DNA of 46,127 nucleotides, from positions 1 to 46,127 of the forward strand of contig JAAERN010000047.1 of the NCBI GenBank assembly GCA_024230295.1, read 5' to 3'. Positions 28,387 to 37,942 of this stretch are shown here, one piece after another (position 1 is the first letter of the stretch; each line of letters opens with the position of its first letter). Made by a program: the position numbers and the translations under genes. The DNA comes from Planctomycetota bacterium. GTDB lineage: Bacteria > Planctomycetota > Phycisphaerae > Phycisphaerales > SM1A02. The notes under the pieces were generated by a model, which did no database searches, had not been told where the DNA came from, and was given only the letters and a program-made list of their open reading frames with translations.

Positions 28387-31047
28387 ATGAACATTGATCG
28401 CTTTACCACTATCGCACGGCAAGCCGTTGCTACCGCGCAGTCGATTGCCGTAGAGATGTCCCACTCCGAATTTGGCACCCTGCATCTACTCCAATCGCTA
28501 CTGCGAGATGACGCCGGGATTGCAAGTTCGATTCTCGAACGCGGGGGACAACGGCCAACTGCATTGGAGGGAGTCGTCACGGCCGAATTGAACCGCCTGC
28601 CGACGGTATCGAGTTCCGTCTCGCGCCCACCCACTCCGACGGGCCCGCTCATGCAAGTCATCGCGTCTGGTGAACAACTTGCCACAGAGATGGGTGACCA
28701 GTACGTCTCCGTTGAGCATCTCCTTGCCTCTCTCGCCGCAACCTCTTCTCCGGCAAGGACGGCAATGTCGACCCTTGGCATCAACGACAAACTGATTTTG
28801 GAGGCGATCAAGGAACTCAGAGCAGCCTCGGGCGTGGAGTCAATTGATGATCCCGATGCAGAAGCCAACTATGAGGCTCTTCGCAAGTACGCAATTGATC
28901 TCACTGCGATGGCCCAGTCTGGCAAGCTCGACCCGGTCATCGGACGAGATGAGGAGATTCGCCGGTGCATGCAGGTATTGAGTCGACGCACCAAGAACAA
29001 CCCCGTCCTGATCGGTGAGCCCGGCGTCGGCAAGACTGCTATTGCCGAAGGGCTGGCCCAACGAATCGTAGATCGCGACTGCCCCACCACCCTTCGCAAC
29101 GCCAAGATCATGGCGCTCGATGTTGGTCAGTTATTGGCGGGCGCGAAGTTTCGTGGCGAATTCGAAGACCGCCTCAAGGCGGTACTCCGCGAGGTGACTG
29201 CAGCCGAGGGGCGAATCGTGTTGTTCATTGATGAACTCCACACGATCGTGGGAGCGGGGCAAGCGGAAGGCGCGGTAAGCGCAGGCAACCTCCTGAAACC
29301 CGCGCTGGCTCGCGGAGAGCTTCGGTGCATCGGTGCCACGACGCTTGACGAGTATCGCCAACACATAGAGAAGGACGCCGCATTTGAACGTCGATTCCAG
29401 CCAGTCTTCGTTTGCGAACCCAGCGTTGAGGACACCGTTGCCATTCTTCGGGGACTCAAGGGTCGGTACGAGGCACATCACGGGATTCGCATTCAAGATG
29501 CCGCACTTCTTGCAGCCGCAACACTGTCCCACCGATACATCGCCGATAGGTTTCTTCCCGATAAGGCAATCGATCTTCTCGACGAAGCGGCCTCACAGCT
29601 TCGCATTGAAAGCGATTCCATGCCGGTTGAATTGGACGAACTCCGCCGCCGCATTCTTCAGGTTGAAATCGAACGAGAAGCACTCCGCAAGGAGAAGGAC
29701 AGCTCCGCCAAGGCCAGACTTGAGTCCATCGAATCCGAACTCGCCGATCTGGAAGAATGCAACCAATCCCTGACAGCGAGATGGGAGGTCGAAAAGGCAG
29801 AGCTCGATGAAATCAGTGATGTCAAGGAGAAGATCGACGCCGCTCGCGTCGAACTTGATCAGGCACAACGACGCGGCGACCTCGAAGCGGCCGCTCGAAT
29901 TCAGTACGGCGAAATCCCCGAACTGCATGAGCGACTCGCTGAAGCGGAAAGAAAGCTCGACGCCAGACAGGAAGATGGACGCAACCTTGTTCGGGAAGAA
30001 GTCGACGCCGAGATGATCGCTGAGATTGTGGGACGTTGGACCGGCATTCCCGCTGCGCGACTCGTTGAGAGCGAGCGAGAACGACTGCTTCATATGGAGC
30101 AGGATCTTGAACGAAGAGTTGTCGGGCAGTACGAAGCCGTACACGCAGTCAGCGACGCTGTTCGGCGTACTCGAGCTGGCCTCGCAGAGCCATCACAACC
30201 AATCGGTTCCTTCCTGTTCCTCGGCCCGACCGGCGTCGGAAAGACCGAGTTGTGCAAGGCACTCGCCGACTTCCTCTTTGATACCGAAGAAGCCATGGTT
30301 CGCATCGACATGAGCGAGTACATGGAGCAGCACGCCGTAGCGCGACTCATAGGCGCCCCACCTGGATACGTCGGTTATGAGGAGGGTGGACGGCTGACCG
30401 AAGCTGTTCGGCGGCGGCCCTATTGCGTCGTACTCTTCGACGAGATGGAGAAGGCCCACCCAGACGTCAGCAACGTCCTACTGCAGGTTCTCGATGATGG
30501 GCGTTTAACGGATGGGCACGGGCGAACTGTCGACTTTACGAACACCATCATCGTGATGACGAGCAACATCGGATCACAGCAGATTCTCGAAATGAGTGAG
30601 CGAGGTGATTCCGAAGAGACAATTGAGACGGCAATGAAGGATCGCCTCAAACAAGTCCTCCGACCGGAATTGCTCAATCGAATTGACGAAACCATCGTCT
30701 TCCACGCACTGAGCCCCACGCAGTTGCGGTCAATCGTTGAGGTCCAGCTTGAGCATCTCCGAAAGCGGATGGCAGATCGGAATCTGCAATTGAATGCCAC
30801 CGAAGCGGCGTTGGACGCATTGGCCGAAGCTGGCTGGGATCCGCAATTCGGGGCTCGCCCGCTCAAACGAGTCATTCAGCAGCAGATCGAGAACGAAATC
30901 GCGATGCGAATCCTCTCTGGGACCGTCACCGACGGTGACGCCGTATCTCTTGACTATCGGGACGAGGAGTTCAACTTCGATATCGCACACGTGCGGACTG
31001 AAAATCTCGCCCAAGACAAGGGCCCCGAACCCACTCATTCACAATAG
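28387..31047 (+). CDS. clpB: ATP-dependent disaggregase ClpB
   Basis: ClpB is a hexameric AAA+ chaperone that extracts proteins from aggregates together with DnaK. The 886-residue protein has a Clp N-domain (residues about 1-145), a first AAA+ module with Walker A GEPGVGKT near 209 and Walker [10 protein letters not shown] near 277, a coiled-coil middle domain (about 414-545, charged, as in ClpB and not ClpA or ClpC), and a second AAA+ module with GPTGVGKT near 612, the GYVGYEEGG pore loop and [14 protein letters not shown]. The Clp C-terminal domain ends the protein. ATG at 28387 has GGAG nine bases upstream; the open frame upstream to 28276 is rejected. A 17-base-pair hairpin lies 123 bases after the stop. 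No CIRCE element was seen ahead of it. Confidence 0.95.
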   Translation: MNIDRFTTIARQAVATAQSIAVEMSHSEFGTLHLLQSLLRDDAGIASSILERGGQRPTALEGVVTAELNRLPTVSSSVSRPPTPTGPLMQVIASGEQLATEMGDQYVSVEHLLASLAATSSPARTAMSTLGINDKLILEAIKELRAASGVESIDDPDAEANYEALRKYAIDLTAMAQSGKLDPVIGRDEEIRRCMQVLSRRTKNNPVLIGEPGVGKTAIAEGLAQRIVDRDCPTTLRNAKIMALDVGQLLAGAKFRGEFEDRLKAVLREVTAAEGRIVLFIDELHTIVGAGQAEGAVSAGNLLKPALARGELRCIGATTLDEYRQHIEKDAAFERRFQPVFVCEPSVEDTVAILRGLKGRYEAHHGIRIQDAALLAAATLSHRYIADRFLPDKAIDLLDEAASQLRIESDSMPVELDELRRRILQVEIEREALRKEKDSSAKARLESIESELADLEECNQSLTARWEVEKAELDEISDVKEKIDAARVELDQAQRRGDLEAAARIQYGEIPELHERLAEAERKLDARQEDGRNLVREEVDAEMIAEIVGRWTGIPAARLVESERERLLHMEQDLERRVVGQYEAVHAVSDAVRRTRAGLAEPSQPIGSFLFLGPTGVGKTELCKALADFLFDTEEAMVRIDMSEYMEQHAVARLIGAPPGYVGYEEGGRLTEAVRRRPYCVVLFDEMEKAHPDVSNVLLQVLDDGRLTDGHGRTVDFTNTIIVMTSNIGSQQILEMSERGDSEETIETAMKDRLKQVLRPELLNRIDETIVFHALSPTQLRSIVEVQLEHLRKRMADRNLQLNATEAALDALAEAGWDPQFGARPLKRVIQQQIENEIAMRILSGTVTDGDAVSLDYRDEEFNFDIAHVRTENLAQDKGPEPTHSQ

Positions 31048-31170
31048 TTTACGAATCGCCCGCTGTGGTTTCGCAGATTTGAAACACACAAACAAAGTGG
31101 TTCGACACTAGAAGGAATTGAAGTCTTGGTGGTATTGACGCCCGCCGAGGCAGCTCCTCTCCCTCTTTCC

Positions 31171-31210
31171 AGTGACCCAGGCCGCGCCTCACCGCGCGGC
31201 CTAGGTCACT
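31171..31210. terminator. 17-base-pair hairpin between clpB and aroC
   Basis: AGTGACCCAGGCCGCGC (31171-31187) is complementary to GCGCGGCCTAGGTCACT (31194-31210) at 16 of 17 positions around a six-base loop CTCACC. It lies 123 bases after the clpB stop. There is no T-run on either side, so it is not a textbook factor-independent terminator; a terminator, an RNA stabiliser or a regulatory hairpin in the aroC leader are all possible. The rest of the 31048-31324 spacer shows nothing recognisable. Confidence 0.55.
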
Positions 31211-31324
31211 TGGCCAATGCCCATTGACATGGTTTGACGGCAGTCACGCTCGTGCAGCCTTTCTGCGAATCACTTCGGGACCATTGGATTCAAGTTGTCG
31301 CGGAGCCCGATAGCATTCTCAACG

Positions 31325-32458
31325 GTGCCGAAACTCACGTGTCATACCGCTGGTGAATCACATGGCCCTGGAGGCGTCGCCATCGTCTCCGGGCTTCCCG
31401 CCGGTATTCGGGTCGATACCGACTTCGTCAATGCTGAACTCCAGCGGCGACAGGGTGGATACGGTCGCGGGGGCCGCCAACGAATTGAAGAAGATCATGT
31501 GGAATGGCTTGGTGGCATCCGCCTTGGGTTCACGACTGGCGCTCCGGTCGCATTCATTGTTCCCAATCGCGACAGTAGGCTCGATGATCTTGAGCGCACA
31601 CCCCCTATTCACCGACCACGCCCTGGGCATGCCGACCTCGCTGGCGCCGCAAAGTACGGAGTGGACGACTGCCGAAATATTCTTGAGCGAGCCAGCGCAA
31701 GGCAAACGGCAGCAAGGACTGCCGCAGGTGCACTGGCCCGATGCATGCTCAATGAAATTGATGTCGAAGTCTTTGGGTACGTCACGGCCATGCGGGATAT
31801 CTGCATTGACATCGATGTAACCCATGAGTCGCTCGCTGCAACGAGGGCCGCTCGCGACGGCTCATCGATGTATTGCCCTGATGCCGACGCAACCAAAGCT
31901 ATGGAGGCCGAGATCCGATCCGCCAAAGAAGACAAGGACACATTGGGCGGACTGTGTCGCGTTCATGCGCTTGGCTGCCCCATGGGTCTCGGAACATGCA
32001 TGACTCGCGAGAATTGTTTGGATGGGCGACTCGCGGCGGCCGTCATGAGCATTCAGGCATTCAAGAGTGTGGAAATCGGGCTCGGCCGAGCAGTTGCCCG
32101 CCGCAGAGGCTCCGACGTTCATGATGCAATCGAATGGAATGAGGCTGAACAGGACTCCCGAAGCAAAGGATTTGTTCGAGGCTCAAACCGTGCTGGTGGA
32201 ATTGAAGGGGGCATGACGAATGGAATGCCTGTCGTCATTACCGGCGCCATGAAACCGATCAGTACTCTGCTCCGTGGCATGCCGAGCATAGACCTGCGAA
32301 CTCATGAACCAGCGCACAGCGACTACGAGCGAAGTGATGTATGCGCCGTTTCTGCCGCGAGTGTCGTTATGGAAAACGTGGTCGGCTTCGAAATCGCCGC
32401 TGCTGTTCTAGAGACAACCGGCGGAGATTCCATCGACGATGTGCGGGCTCGGCTGTAA
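31325..32458 (+). CDS. aroC: Chorismate synthase
   Basis: AroC removes phosphate from EPSP to give chorismate, the last common step of aromatic synthesis, using reduced FMN. The 377-residue protein has the signature TAGESHGPGGVAIVSGLPAG at its start, then ELQRRQGGYGRGGRQ, and further GHADLAGAAKYGVDDCRNIL with ERASARQTAARTAAGALAR and the RSDVCAVSAASVVMENVVGF end. All are family blocks. The first residues before GESHG are short in this family, so I take GTG at 31325. An upstream TTG at 31295 with a weak GGA would add ten residues, and neither start has a convincing ribosome binding site. It converges with the fused aroDE gene (79 bases between), putting three shikimate activities side by side. 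Confidence 0.93.
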   Translation: MPKLTCHTAGESHGPGGVAIVSGLPAGIRVDTDFVNAELQRRQGGYGRGGRQRIEEDHVEWLGGIRLGFTTGAPVAFIVPNRDSRLDDLERTPPIHRPRPGHADLAGAAKYGVDDCRNILERASARQTAARTAAGALARCMLNEIDVEVFGYVTAMRDICIDIDVTHESLAATRAARDGSSMYCPDADATKAMEAEIRSAKEDKDTLGGLCRVHALGCPMGLGTCMTRENCLDGRLAAAVMSIQAFKSVEIGLGRAVARRRGSDVHDAIEWNEAEQDSRSKGFVRGSNRAGGIEGGMTNGMPVVITGAMKPISTLLRGMPSIDLRTHEPAHSDYERSDVCAVSAASVVMENVVGFEIAAAVLETTGGDSIDDVRARL

Positions 32459-32537
32459 AGCGCCGGGCCAAGAACGAGACATCAGGATCACCCACACGCA
32501 CAGACTCTGGGTTCAGGTGGCGTGCAAGAGCGACCGA

Positions 32538-34106
32538 TCACTCAACTTCCTGCCAGATCTTCTGCTGCGCCGCTGCTTGGGCTAACCACATGTCAACACC
32601 TGTCGCCACGCGGCATCCAGCCTCACGAGCGGCTTGGACAAACAAGGTTTCGACCGGGTCGTAGATCGTTTCGAGAACAATGGGCTGTGGTGCCAGAATC
32701 GACTCCGCTTCCAATCCAACAGTCTCTATCGCCTGCCGATCAGCCATCTCGCCCGTCGCCATTCCCACTGACGTTGCTTGCACCACAACCTCAAACGGCC
32801 CGGAGCCGCTTTCGCCCAGTTGAATCGAGCCACCGTCGGCACCACCGACCGATTCGGACAGATCGAGGACCAACTGGGTCGCACGCTCCTCTGTCCGATT
32901 GAAGACGTGCACGGACGCGCCCTTCGCCATCAACGCTGCCGCCGCCGCTCGAGCAACCCCTCCGGCGCCCAACACAGCAACTCGTCCACCCGACAACGAC
33001 GCTCCCAATGCCTCCAGCGGCTCGACGATTCCGCGAGCGTCAGTGTTGTCGGCCAAAAGTGAGCCATCGCGAGCGAGCGTGACAGTGTTAGCCGCGCCGC
33101 ACGCAGCCGAGACGGGCGACACAGTGCCTCCTTGCTCTTGCACAAATCGAAGTGCGTCCAGTTTGTGAGGAATCGTGATCGACACTCCGAGGAACTTGGA
33201 CCCCAGACCATCGATCAACGTCGCCAGACTCGCTTTCAACGACTCCCAACCGGCCGCCACTGGCAATGGAACGTACACGGCGTTGACATCGTTGGCATCA
33301 AATGCCCGGTTGTGCAATACAAAGCCAGGACTTGCGCCCACCGGATCGCCAACCAACCCCGTCAGCACTGTTTGGCTATCAATCGATCGAAATCGCCACT
33401 GATCGAGAAGTTCTTCAATCGTCGGTTGGCCAGGCGCCGTGACGCTTTCGGTATCTACCGCAGCGAACGTCGCCATAGCCCCCCAAGCACCGGCCATGAT
33501 CCGGGACAGAAGTCCGGCTTGCCCCATGCACAGAGCGATCATCGGAAGTTCGCATGTGCTCAAGAGATCACGACACTCCAGGCAGTCGCGTATGGATCTC
33601 GCACGCCAGACTACTTTGACTGCATCGACGTCTGCTCCCTGCATCGCCTCGACCTTCGCCATGAGGTCGAGTGGTCGACCAGAGAAGTCGTGGAACGAGC
33701 ACAGGGCGCGCACGCCGCCCCTGCGAAACTCGGAAACCGCCTCTTGGATCTCGACAGAGCGGTGCCACCGGACATACTCCACATCGATCCAACATGGTGA
33801 CGTGGAGAGCGCATGCAACTCAAGCAGCCACGAAGCGAATACATCATCATCAAGTTCGCAGCCTCCCCCCTCGTCGACCCCACGGGCAGTCACAATGCTT
33901 GATTCACCAATCTCCTCGAGTAGTCTCGAGAGTATGCCCGAACCATCCTCGGTTCCGGCAATCGAATCTACTCGCCACTCGATGAGGTCTGCGCCTCGGC
34001 GAATCGCCGACCGAGCCCGCTCAAGCACCTCGTCAAGGCTGGCGTCGTCCTGCACACCGATAGGTACCACTAAACCTGTCACGCCTCCCAAGGTAACAGG
34101 CCGCAT
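32538..34106 (-). CDS. aroDE: Bifunctional 3-dehydroquinate dehydratase / shikimate dehydrogenase
   Basis: One chain carries shikimate-pathway steps three and four. Residues 1-240 are a type I dehydroquinase: the EWR stretch near 43, general-base His139 in CSFHDFSG and the Schiff-base Lys164 in DAVKVVW, ending in the ATFAAVDTESVTAPGQPTIE block. Residues about 248-522 are shikimate dehydrogenase: catalytic Lys315 in SITIPHKLDAL, Asp356 in ADNTDARG, NADP loop LGAGGVARAA near 379 and NRTEER. The substrate-site motif reads GDPVGASPGFVLHN where GxPVxHSxSPxxHN is usual, so the HS pair is missing. The same fusion is known in chlamydiae and plants. The start ATG at 34106 lies inside a perfect 11-base-pair inverted repeat. 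Confidence 0.92.
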   Translation of the reverse strand: MRPVTLGGVTGLVVPIGVQDDASLDEVLERARSAIRRGADLIEWRVDSIAGTEDGSGILSRLLEEIGESSIVTARGVDEGGGCELDDDVFASWLLELHALSTSPCWIDVEYVRWHRSVEIQEAVSEFRRGGVRALCSFHDFSGRPLDLMAKVEAMQGADVDAVKVVWRARSIRDCLECRDLLSTCELPMIALCMGQAGLLSRIMAGAWGAMATFAAVDTESVTAPGQPTIEELLDQWRFRSIDSQTVLTGLVGDPVGASPGFVLHNRAFDANDVNAVYVPLPVAAGWESLKASLATLIDGLGSKFLGVSITIPHKLDALRFVQEQGGTVSPVSAACGAANTVTLARDGSLLADNTDARGIVEPLEALGASLSGGRVAVLGAGGVARAAAAALMAKGASVHVFNRTEERATQLVLDLSESVGGADGGSIQLGESGSGPFEVVVQATSVGMATGEMADRQAIETVGLEAESILAPQPIVLETIYDPVETLFVQAAREAGCRVATGVDMWLAQAAAQQKIWQEVE

Positions 34107-34131
34107 GCCACCGTTTGGTAGGCATGCGGCC
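34099..34131. promoter_or_regulatory. Perfect inverted repeat enclosing the aroDE start codon
   Basis: GGCCGCATGCC (34099-34109) and GGCATGCGGCC (34121-34131) are exact inverted copies around an 11-base loop. On the minus strand the ATG of aroDE (34106-34104) falls in the second arm, so the hairpin would hide the start codon. It could also terminate the metalloprotease message, whose stop lies 28 bases upstream, though there is no T-run. Confidence 0.6.
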
Positions 34132-34158
34132 TTGATGGAAACCTAAGAGTCAATGCGG

Positions 34159-37100
34159 TCAGTCGCCTCGCCAACCCTGCAATACGTAGATCAAGTCCAG
34201 AATCCCGACGGTGCCGTCACCGTTGTAGTCGGCATCCGTGTTGGACGAGCCCCAATTGTTAATCACAATCATCAGATCAACCAGGCCGAATCCATCTTCG
34301 CCGCCCGGGAATCCGCTCGGACCTTCACACGCATCAATGATGCCATTGCCATCTGCGTCCAAGCCTGGCGTATTTAATAGATCGCAGGCGTCCGGCACAC
34401 CGTTGAAGTTGCAATCATCAACGATTTTCATCGCAATCGCACAACTGTCCACGATACCGTCGCCATCACAGTCGCCTTCGCCAGAATCGATCTGGCAGGT
34501 GTCCACTTGGCCATCTTGATCGCAGTCAAGCTGGATTGCCTCATAGGCAGCGCCAACATCATTCAAAGCACCATCTGCATAGGGAGCGCCAATGATCGAG
34601 AGCGCTCCGGCTACCGCCAGACTGGATCCAAACTTAGAGCCAACTGTGGGCGAATTGGGGCCTATCAAGCCGCCTTCCACCCACACATCACCGTGACGGA
34701 CGAATACATATGCAGCACCCGAATTGGGAAGGCTGGACGATCCGCGGCCATCATGATATGGAGCTGTGACAAGGGCAAGAGGCCCGTCAATGGCAACTTG
34801 TGAGCCGAACCCATCATTCGCTGATGGGTCGCTCGCTATCACCCGATACTGATGCTCCCAGCCGCTAGCTGTTCTCTGGAAGATGTCGGCAGCACCTGCG
34901 CCGTTGATACCAGAGATGTCCGCACCCGGAGCACCGACGATAGCCCAATTGTCATTCACGGACACAGAAGTCCCGAAGCTATTGAACATCGCAGGCACAG
35001 AGTCCGACAACACACCGTCTGAGACCCAAGCCTCACCATCATGCCTAAACGCATAGGTGCCGCCTGAGTGCGCCCCAGCCGTAGCAGCGTTGGGGGCTCC
35101 AATCAGCAAGTTGCTGCCATCGATCGCAACGGCTGCACCAAAGAGGTCGCCGTTCATGCCATCCGCCACGGCCAGCCTTTCGACTTGCTCCCAAGACACA
35201 TCGCCGTCTTCAAAGATGTAGACCGCACCCGTGGCTCCGGCGGATTCATTGCCTTCAGCCGATGGTGCGCCGACAACAAGAACGCTTCCGTCCATCGCCA
35301 ACGCACTACCAAAGTCATCTCCGGCCCCGGTATCCGAACCGAACAACTTGGTTTCCTGAGCCCAGGCACCATCCGTATCGCGGAAGACGGCCACAGACCC
35401 AGCACCTGAGCCATTGTCATCATCTCCAGGGACACCCGCCGCAACGACATCACGAGAAATCGCCACAGAACTCCCCATCTCGTCGTAGTACGAGCCTCCG
35501 GCGAGACGCAACGTGTATTCAAGGTCCCAGCCACTTGCGGAGTTCCGCCGATACACGCTTGCGGCACCGGCATTCGTAGCCATGCCATTGTCACCCGGTA
35601 TACCGAACACAGCAGATGTTCCATCAAGGGATACCGATTCGGCAAAGTGGGCTTGGTAGGGGAGCGAGGGATCTGCCAAAGCATTGCTCACACGCACCAA
35701 TAACTCTTCACAGGAATCCGGTATACCGCTGGCATCGCAGTCACTCGCGGTGCCATCGGCGATGTTGCATGTATCAAGAACTCCGTCGCCGTTGCAATCA
35801 AGGTCAGCATCCAGATCAAGCTGGCATTGATCCAGCACGCCGTCTGAATCGCAGTCCGTGGCTCCACCGTTCACAACTTCGCAGTCATCAAAGATGCCAT
35901 TGCCGTTGCAGTCCTTCTCCGGCAGTCCTGGCAGTTCACACTCGTCGATGACACCGTTGGAATCGCAGTCGAAGGCAGCTCCGGACAGGATCTCACAATT
36001 ATCAAACAGGCCATTGCTATTACAGTCTGCGCCCGGATTGTTGTCCATATCACACGTATCCGGTCGACCATTGCCGTCGCAGTCGGATTCATCACCGTCT
36101 TGCAACTCACAAAGATCGAGCTCGCCGTTGCCGTTGCAGTCATTCGACAGTGGATCGTTAGTAACGTCACACCGGTCAATCACTCCATTCTCGTTGCAAT
36201 CAGACTCTGCCCCAGCTGCGATTTCACAATGATCGATCAGGCCATCAAGATCGCAATCCAGTGCCGGAGTATCCATGATGTCGCAGTCATCAGGACGGCC
36301 ATTGTTATCGCAGTCCTGCGTTGAATACCACAAGGACTCAATCTCAAAGCTGTCTGGAAGATCGTTGCCGTTGCAGTCCTTGTCTGACCGGACGTGGTCG
36401 GCCAACATGAATTGCAGGTTGGCTCGCATCAGGCTCAGCTGTTCAGACACGAACGACTCTTGAATGCCGTAATAGGACATGATGTTCTGCGTCAGCGGCC
36501 GATACTCGTGACATTGGTTCGGGTCTTCACACCAGTCAATCGGGGTGTGGCAATCAGGCCCAATATCGTCGCAATCCACGTCCGCAAAGAGGCAATTATC
36601 GTCGGTCATTTCGCCAAGTCCGTCGTTGGCGCCTGGATCCCACTGATGCTGATAGTCCACCTCGCATCGATAGCAGTATCCAGCTGCACGTGCCCCTGCG
36701 GCCCTGAAGTTTCCCCACCAGTCAGTCCCAGGATCCGCCGGCGTCTCGCAGATCAGATCACCGCTGTACTGGCAGCCATCGCCGCTCGCGCATTCGTCAC
36801 CAAAGGCATCCCATGTAAACGGGTGGAACAGACCAAAGTAATGGCCCATTTCATGAGTCAACGCTCCTGTACCGGTATTGGAAATAGCCATACCTCCGAC
36901 ACCGCCGTAGGGCAGTGTCGACACACCGGCAATAGGGTCGAGCGACTGGAAGTTCGGCACGAAATATGCATTGACCGTGCCCGGCACGGGATCCTGTTGG
37001 ATCAGTGTTCCTAGCTCGCCATCGTCCATATGAAACCATGCGTAGTCATCGTCGTCGAGAAAAATGACTGACTCACGATAGAACGTGTATCCAAAGTTGC

Positions 37101-37413
37101 CAGCTGCTGTGTCGTTGAACTTGCTGTTCGCAACTTCAATTGCAGCATCAACGAGCGACAGATCAACGCCTCCGGTTCCCACATCAGTTCGCACCACGTG
37201 GACGGTGATCGGAATGAATTCCACTTCCCCGACACGGTTGGCCCCGTCTCGGCTGTTTAAAAGCGGCCATTTGGTACGAACCGACCACTCTCCGGAATTC
37301 AGCATGTCCATGACCGCCTGATAGCCGTCATCGGTGAGCTCTGCCTCAGCAACTGCCTGAGAATTCATTACGGCCAACAGGGCTATTGCCGTCAGTCCAC
37401 ACTTGAGTTTCAT
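34159..37413 (-). CDS. Large secreted metzincin with calcium repeats, FG-GAP propeller and dockerin-like end
   Basis: A modular 1084-residue exported protein. A signal peptide (MKLKCGLTAIALLAVMNSQA) is followed by an M43/pappalysin-like metalloprotease domain with HEMGHYFGLFH near residues 186-196, fitting the HEXXHXXGXXH metzincin zinc site. Residues about 343-567 hold 12 repeats of the form DCxxxGxxDxC, a thrombospondin type 3-like calcium pattern. Residues about 570-950 hold FG-GAP/integrin-type blades (such as DDFGSALAMDGSVLVVGAPS). Four more calcium repeats and a dockerin-like module (DGFGLVDLMIVINNWG and DYNGDGTVGILDLIYVLQGW) end it. ATG at 37413 has AGGAG seven bases upstream. The frame to 37473 is rejected. 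Substrate and attachment site are unknown; it is probably secreted or cell-surface bound. Confidence 0.88.
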   Translation of the reverse strand: MKLKCGLTAIALLAVMNSQAVAEAELTDDGYQAVMDMLNSGEWSVRTKWPLLNSRDGANRVGEVEFIPITVHVVRTDVGTGGVDLSLVDAAIEVANSKFNDTAAGNFGYTFYRESVIFLDDDDYAWFHMDDGELGTLIQQDPVPGTVNAYFVPNFQSLDPIAGVSTLPYGGVGGMAISNTGTGALTHEMGHYFGLFHPFTWDAFGDECASGDGCQYSGDLICETPADPGTDWWGNFRAAGARAAGYCYRCEVDYQHQWDPGANDGLGEMTDDNCLFADVDCDDIGPDCHTPIDWCEDPNQCHEYRPLTQNIMSYYGIQESFVSEQLSLMRANLQFMLADHVRSDKDCNGNDLPDSFEIESLWYSTQDCDNNGRPDDCDIMDTPALDCDLDGLIDHCEIAAGAESDCNENGVIDRCDVTNDPLSNDCNGNGELDLCELQDGDESDCDGNGRPDTCDMDNNPGADCNSNGLFDNCEILSGAAFDCDSNGVIDECELPGLPEKDCNGNGIFDDCEVVNGGATDCDSDGVLDQCQLDLDADLDCNGDGVLDTCNIADGTASDCDASGIPDSCEELLVRVSNALADPSLPYQAHFAESVSLDGTSAVFGIPGDNGMATNAGAASVYRRNSASGWDLEYTLRLAGGSYYDEMGSSVAISRDVVAAGVPGDDDNGSGAGSVAVFRDTDGAWAQETKLFGSDTGAGDDFGSALAMDGSVLVVGAPSAEGNESAGATGAVYIFEDGDVSWEQVERLAVADGMNGDLFGAAVAIDGSNLLIGAPNAATAGAHSGGTYAFRHDGEAWVSDGVLSDSVPAMFNSFGTSVSVNDNWAIVGAPGADISGINGAGAADIFQRTASGWEHQYRVIASDPSANDGFGSQVAIDGPLALVTAPYHDGRGSSSLPNSGAAYVFVRHGDVWVEGGLIGPNSPTVGSKFGSSLAVAGALSIIGAPYADGALNDVGAAYEAIQLDCDQDGQVDTCQIDSGEGDCDGDGIVDSCAIAMKIVDDCNFNGVPDACDLLNTPGLDADGNGIIDACEGPSGFPGGEDGFGLVDLMIVINNWGSSNTDADYNGDGTVGILDLIYVLQGWRGD

Positions 37414-37942
37414 TGCCGCACTCCTGAATACTTCCCGAGCCGCTCCAAGGCGACTGACGCCTGCAAATAGCACAACCGGGTGATGCTCGCAGCGGGCGAA
37501 TCTGCTAGCTTTTTTTGCACAACCTCAGTGTCTTGTCCAGTCTCAATCAAGCGAAAACACAGATCAGATCTCTTCTTAAACGCGACGCAGCCCCACACAT
37601 TCCACTCCCATGTGGAGCAAAATCCCCCATCCCATGGATCCTACCACCATTCGGGGGCTAATGTTCGAAGTTCCTGCCGCCTCATCTTGGGGCCTCTGGA
37701 GCCTGACGGCGGTGATGGCAAGTGATCTCGATGCCCTGGTCGCGGCCGCTTGGACCAGGGTAAAGCTCCATGGCGGCCTCATCCAAGGCAATCCGAACCG
37801 CAGCCCGATGACAATATGCCCGGAATCTGTCGCCCGCTTCAACAGTCTCGACATCCTAGGATCACCGATGACGTAGGCTCAAGGGCCTTCTTACCCCCGT
37901 AAGGCGACCACTCCCCCACGGGCTCCGCTGTAGGCTGCTGAA
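37414..37942. other. 529-base gene-free spacer with one hairpin
   Basis: No convincing gene is seen. Two overlapping open frames (37610-37876 plus and 37576-37854 minus) show no signal, domain or ribosome binding site. A perfect 8-base-pair stem, CCCTGGTC (37734-37741) and GACCAGGG (37753-37760), encloses GCGGCCGC. The part next to 37413 must hold the promoter of the metalloprotease gene, but no clear -35/-10 pair was found; an A7 run occurs at about 37510-37516 on the minus strand. Confidence 0.5.

Noticed and set aside
35700-36390. CRISPR-like or other DNA repeat array
   Set aside because: The regular spacing comes from DCxxxGxxDxC protein repeats in one long reading frame; DNA-level identity between units is too low for CRISPR repeats.
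37576-37876. Small genes on either strand in the spacer near 37.7 kb
   Set aside because: Both frames lack a ribosome binding site, known motifs and a convincing composition.
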